The notes beneath the pieces are model-generated. The model was not told where the DNA came from and searched no databases. It worked only from the letters and a program-made list of their open reading frames with translations. The position numbers and the translations under genes are program-made. Positions 61,447 through 64,000 of a stretch of 64,000 bases of DNA are shown piece after piece. Source of the DNA: JAJEBT01 sp965221485 (lineage in GTDB: Bacteria > Pseudomonadota > Alphaproteobacteria > MPNO01 > UBA830). How positions within the stretch are numbered: the stretch's first letter is position 1; each line of letters begins with the position of its first letter. The stretch covers positions 434,001 through 498,000 of the forward strand of contig OZ244893.1 in the NCBI GenBank assembly GCA_965221485.1, in the 5' to 3' direction.

Positions 61447-62136
61447 TTACCGGCCAGCCGCCATGCGATGCACGGCGCCAATTCGCTGCGCCGTGGCCCG
61501 GTCGATCCGGCCGGTGATCGATCCCGGCAGGAAGCGGCGTTGAAAGGCCGTGACCACATCGTTCGCCGGAGCATGCGGGTCGTAGCCGATCTCGCCAAGC
61601 AGACGCGCAGGTACCGGTGGCCGCGGCTCGTCGGGAGTGATTTCGGGCCAGATCGCAAGGCCTCGTTCCGCGAGCCGGGGCCAGTCGAAATACTCGCCCG
61701 GATCCATTTTCCGGGACGGCGCTACGTCGGAGTGTCCGAGCACCCGTGCGGGATCAACCCCGTGCCGGTCGATGAGGTCGTCCAGCAGCAGCAGAAGTGC
61801 CGCCATCTGTGAGTCCGGAAATGGACGATAGCCGTGTTCATGGCCAGGATTTACCAGTTCGATTCCGATCGAGCGATCGTTGATGTTGCGGACTCCGCCC
61901 CACCACGCGATTCCAGCGTGCCATGCCCGCCGATGTTCTTCCACCAGTTGGTAGAGCGTTCCATCCTCATCAATAACGTAGTGGGCGCTGACCTGGGCTT
62001 TCGGGTCGCACAGGCGGTCCAGCGCGGCCATCGCTGTCTGCATGCCGGTATAATGCAGAAGCACCATGTCGATCACGGTTCCGCCAGGTCGAGGGCCGTG
62101 ATTGGGTGACGGGCGCTCGATCACGATTCGCTGCAT
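61447..62136 (-). CDS. N-acetylmuramoyl-L-alanine amidase (AmpD/AmiD type)
   Basis: Amidase_2-fold zinc enzyme that cuts MurNAc-L-Ala bonds in wall recycling. The 229 residues begin RPSPNHGPRPGGTVIDMVLLHYTGM (zinc His in LHYTGM near 29), then AWHAGIAWWG near 72, and GHSDVAPSRKMDPGEYF near 134 with the other ligands. The last 60 residues form a peptidoglycan-binding helix bundle (VVTAFQRRFLPGSITGRID). No signal peptide, so probably cytoplasmic AmpD-like. It is 17 bp from the TerB-DnaJ gene. Confidence 0.88.
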   Translation of the reverse strand: MQRIVIERPSPNHGPRPGGTVIDMVLLHYTGMQTAMAALDRLCDPKAQVSAHYVIDEDGTLYQLVEEHRRAWHAGIAWWGGVRNINDRSIGIELVNPGHEHGYRPFPDSQMAALLLLLDDLIDRHGVDPARVLGHSDVAPSRKMDPGEYFDWPRLAERGLAIWPEITPDEPRPPVPARLLGEIGYDPHAPANDVVTAFQRRFLPGSITGRIDRATAQRIGAVHRMAAGR

Positions 62137-62153
62137 TGTGCGTTGAAGCCGGT

Positions 62154-62876
62154 TCAGCCCCTTTGCCTGCGGATCTCGTCGTAGGCACTGTTGATGGCCG
62201 CCATCCTGGTATTGGCGACGTCAACGAAGTCCTGTGGCATCCCTTCGGCGATGAGCTTGTCCGGGTGGTTTTCCTTGATCAGCTGGCGCCAGGCGCTGCG
62301 GATTTCCGCATCGGTCGCGTCATGGGACACACCAAGTGTGGCATAGGGATCCGAAACCGCCGGTCCGACATGGGCTGCGCGGATGCGGGCGAATGCAGCC
62401 TCGTTGAAACCGAAGATCGCAGCGACTTCCTGGAGAAACCTCTCCTCCTGAGGATGCAGGACGTTGTCCGCCTTGGCGATGTGAAACAGCGCATCCAGGA
62501 GTTGTTCCAGCACTGCCGGGCGGTCCCGGAACATTTTTGCCACCTGTCTTGCGTAGGGCTCAAAGCCGCCGGCATCCTGCTTTGCAGTATTAAAGACGCG
62601 GCTGATGACCTTGAGGTCCTCCTCGGGAAAATCGAACACCTCGCGAAATGCCCGAATTTCATCGGGGGTCACCTGTCCGTCAGCCTTGGCCATCTTGGCC
62701 CCCAGCGCGATGACGGCGATGGTGAACGCGGTTTGCCGGGTAGCGTCGGTTTCGCCTCCGGTGTCGCTGCGCATGCGATCCACGGCATGGCCGGCAACGG
62801 CACCGAGGAGCGCCCCGAGCGGTCCTCCGAGGGCAAATCCCGCGGCGCCGCCGATGATTTTACCGATAATCGCCAT
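62154..62876 (-). CDS. TerB and DnaJ domain protein (DjlA-like)
   Basis: The 240 residues begin with a glycine-rich hydrophobic segment (GKIIGGAAGFALGGPLGALL, about residues 5-24) that may sit in the membrane. They continue with a TerB helical domain (residues ~45-155) and end with a J-domain, YATLGVSHDATDAEIRSAWR, including the HPDK that stimulates DnaK (near residue 208). This is the DjlA arrangement. DjlA acts as a DnaK co-chaperone and affects envelope stress in E. coli. Role here is inferred. It precedes ampD on the same strand. Confidence 0.82.
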   Translation of the reverse strand: MAIIGKIIGGAAGFALGGPLGALLGAVAGHAVDRMRSDTGGETDATRQTAFTIAVIALGAKMAKADGQVTPDEIRAFREVFDFPEEDLKVISRVFNTAKQDAGGFEPYARQVAKMFRDRPAVLEQLLDALFHIAKADNVLHPQEERFLQEVAAIFGFNEAAFARIRAAHVGPAVSDPYATLGVSHDATDAEIRSAWRQLIKENHPDKLIAEGMPQDFVDVANTRMAAINSAYDEIRRQRG

Positions 62877-63500
62877 GAGGTGGTGTCTCCAAAGGTTCTT
62901 CGCCGATTGCGGTTGAAGTCTTTCGGTGTTTTTTCGTCCAGGCGCCCGGAAACGGCCGAATTTGCATAATGTGTTTCAACCCGGCTCCGGTACCTGGTGC
63001 TTCCTGACAGCGGTGTTTCGAACAGGCCTTGCCCGATTCGTTATTGCGGTAGAGATCGCATTCATAAAGGACTGGCTGGCGTGGTATGTCCCACCGGGAA
63101 GTGGCTGGCACGGCATCCGATGATAAACCCTGCCAGCGGTGCCAATGTTACGACACGGGCTCGGGAGCAGGCAAGACTGGAGGTGGGGCCGGTCCTGTCG
63201 GGGAGGCAGCTGTGATCCGGTAGGACACCGAGGCAGCCATGAGTCTGTTATGGCTGTTTCCGGAGGTGGCCAGCGGTCCGGTTCGCCGGTTTCTTGCGGT
63301 TCGCATGATGGGGATGTCGGGCGATCCAGCGTGCTTTCTCGCCGGCGAGCAGCGAATCAGCCGATGGGCAGCGGTCCGCAAGCAGTCGGCGAGGCGCTAC
63401 AGGGTCACACTGGCTGCGCTGCCAGCCGGGGGAAAGGTCAACACGGACCGGGAATGCTGATACGATCAATGGACTATAGATATGGAGACGGAACAATCCC
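62877..63500. other. Gene-free stretch before the amidohydrolase
   Basis: About 620 bp. Small open frames exist but none has a recognisable domain. A perfect 12-bp palindrome CTCGCCGGCGAG lies at 63338-63349. This gap separates two diverging units, so it should hold promoters for the DjlA-like gene and for the amidohydrolase, which I cannot place. Confidence 0.45.
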
Positions 63501-64000
63501 ATGAGCAGCAAGGAAGGGTACCGGGTCATTGCCCTGGAAGAGCATTACTTCGATGCCGAGGTGGCGAGTTACTATGATTCAAGGGCCGGTTTTGCAGGAT
63601 CCGAAATCCGCACCCGGCTGGACGATGTCGATGATTTGCGCATCGCAGAAATGGATGCCGCGGGTGTCGATATGCAGATCCTGTCCCAGGGCGCCCCGGG
63701 TGTGCAGCGCCTCGACCCGGACACTGCCGTGCGAGTGGCACGCAACGCCAATGACCGGCTCCAGGACACCGTCCTGCGCCATCCGGGACGTTTTGCCGGG
63801 TTTGCAACGCTGCCGACCCCAGACCCTGCGGGGGCCGCAGATGAACTCGACCGGACCGTCAGCGAATACGGCTTCAAGGGGGGTATGGTTCATGGGCTCA
63901 CGGGGGACCGCTTCATTGATTGCAAGGAGTTCTGGCCGATTTTCCAGCGGGCCGAGAAACTCGGTGTACCGATCTACCTCCATCCTGCGGTTCCGCACCG
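63501..64000 (+). CDS. Amidohydrolase family 2 protein (ACMSD-like), 5' part
   Basis: An open frame starting at ATG 63501 (GGAGACGGAAC before it) runs off the right edge after 166 residues. It looks like the metal-dependent decarboxylase/hydrolase group of the amidohydrolase_2 family: VIALEEHYFDAEV at the start, MDAAGVDMQILSQGAPGVQ near 53, ANDRLQDTVLRHPGRFAGFATLP near 82, and FWPIFQRAEKLGVPIYLHPA near 145. The EEHY start differs from the DxHxH seen in ACMSD, as in several 2,3-dihydroxybenzoate decarboxylase-like members. The catalytic end lies outside the window. Confidence 0.8.
   Translation, partial: MSSKEGYRVIALEEHYFDAEVASYYDSRAGFAGSEIRTRLDDVDDLRIAEMDAAGVDMQILSQGAPGVQRLDPDTAVRVARNANDRLQDTVLRHPGRFAGFATLPTPDPAGAADELDRTVSEYGFKGGMVHGLTGDRFIDCKEFWPIFQRAEKLGVPIYLHPAVPH

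Noticed and set aside
63239..63460. 73-codon plus-strand frame in the gap before the amidohydrolase
   Set aside because: No family, no convincing ribosome site and basic, low-complexity composition.

Overview
The window is a chromosomal segment of an alphaproteobacterium, most like Rhodospirillales. The evidence is gene content and order: leuA next to mreBCD-mrdA-rodA; lapA-pyrF-trpF-trpB-trpA-accD-folC; an SUV3-like helicase followed by an S4 protein; a TIGR02300 (FYDLN-type) protein; an FtsZ tail ending in IPSFLRRQAN; and rnpB beside mraZ. Base composition looks high-GC with strong G/C third positions. I cannot name a genus.

Layout. 1-4.9 kb (+): branched-chain amino-acid synthesis, ilvB (cut by the left edge), ilvN, ilvC, then leuA behind a roughly 280-nt leader that can fold into mutually exclusive hairpins. 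4.9-10.4 kb (+): the rod-shape operon mreB-mreC-mreD-mrdA-rodA. 10.4-18.9 kb: an accessory metabolic block, hyuA-hyuB-preA (+), a marR regulator (-) divergent from a heme-oxygenase-fold diiron protein and a fumarylacetoacetate-hydrolase-family protein (+), then a secreted DUF1223 protein. 19-30.4 kb: S4 protein and SUV3-like helicase (-), htpG (+), then a long minus-strand run ihfB-lapA-pyrF-trpF-trpB-trpA-accD-folC whose last gene overlaps the 3' end of htpG.

30.4-35.3 kb lies between ihfB and rpsA, genes that are usually close. It carries an AbiE-type (type IV) toxin-antitoxin pair with its own promoter and operator, a stretch that may be a decayed gene, and an N-carbamoyl-amino-acid amidohydrolase. 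35.3-39.2 kb (-): aroA-cmk-rpsA, with an 18-bp tandem repeat at the end of rpsA. 39.3-41 kb (+): TIGR02300 protein, tRNA-Ala(GGC), SRAP peptidase.

41.1-60.9 kb (-) is a complete division and cell-wall (dcw) cluster: mraZ-rsmH-ftsL-ftsI-murE-murF-mraY-murD-ftsW-murG-murC-murB-ddl-ftsQ-ftsA-ftsZ-lpxC, with most junctions overlapping by 1-44 nt. Four 10-bp-spaced TGG(A/G)A repeats precede mraZ. Then come rnpB (-), an AmpD-like amidase (-), a TerB-DnaJ protein (-), about 620 bp with no gene, and an amidohydrolase (+) cut by the right edge.

Together the window joins envelope growth (mre/mrd, dcw, lpxC, AmpD) to core biosynthesis (Ilv/Leu, Trp, Aro, Pyr, AccD, FolC), with two accessory patches. 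The least explained parts are the 10.4-18.9 kb metabolic block and the 30.4-35.3 kb AbiE patch.
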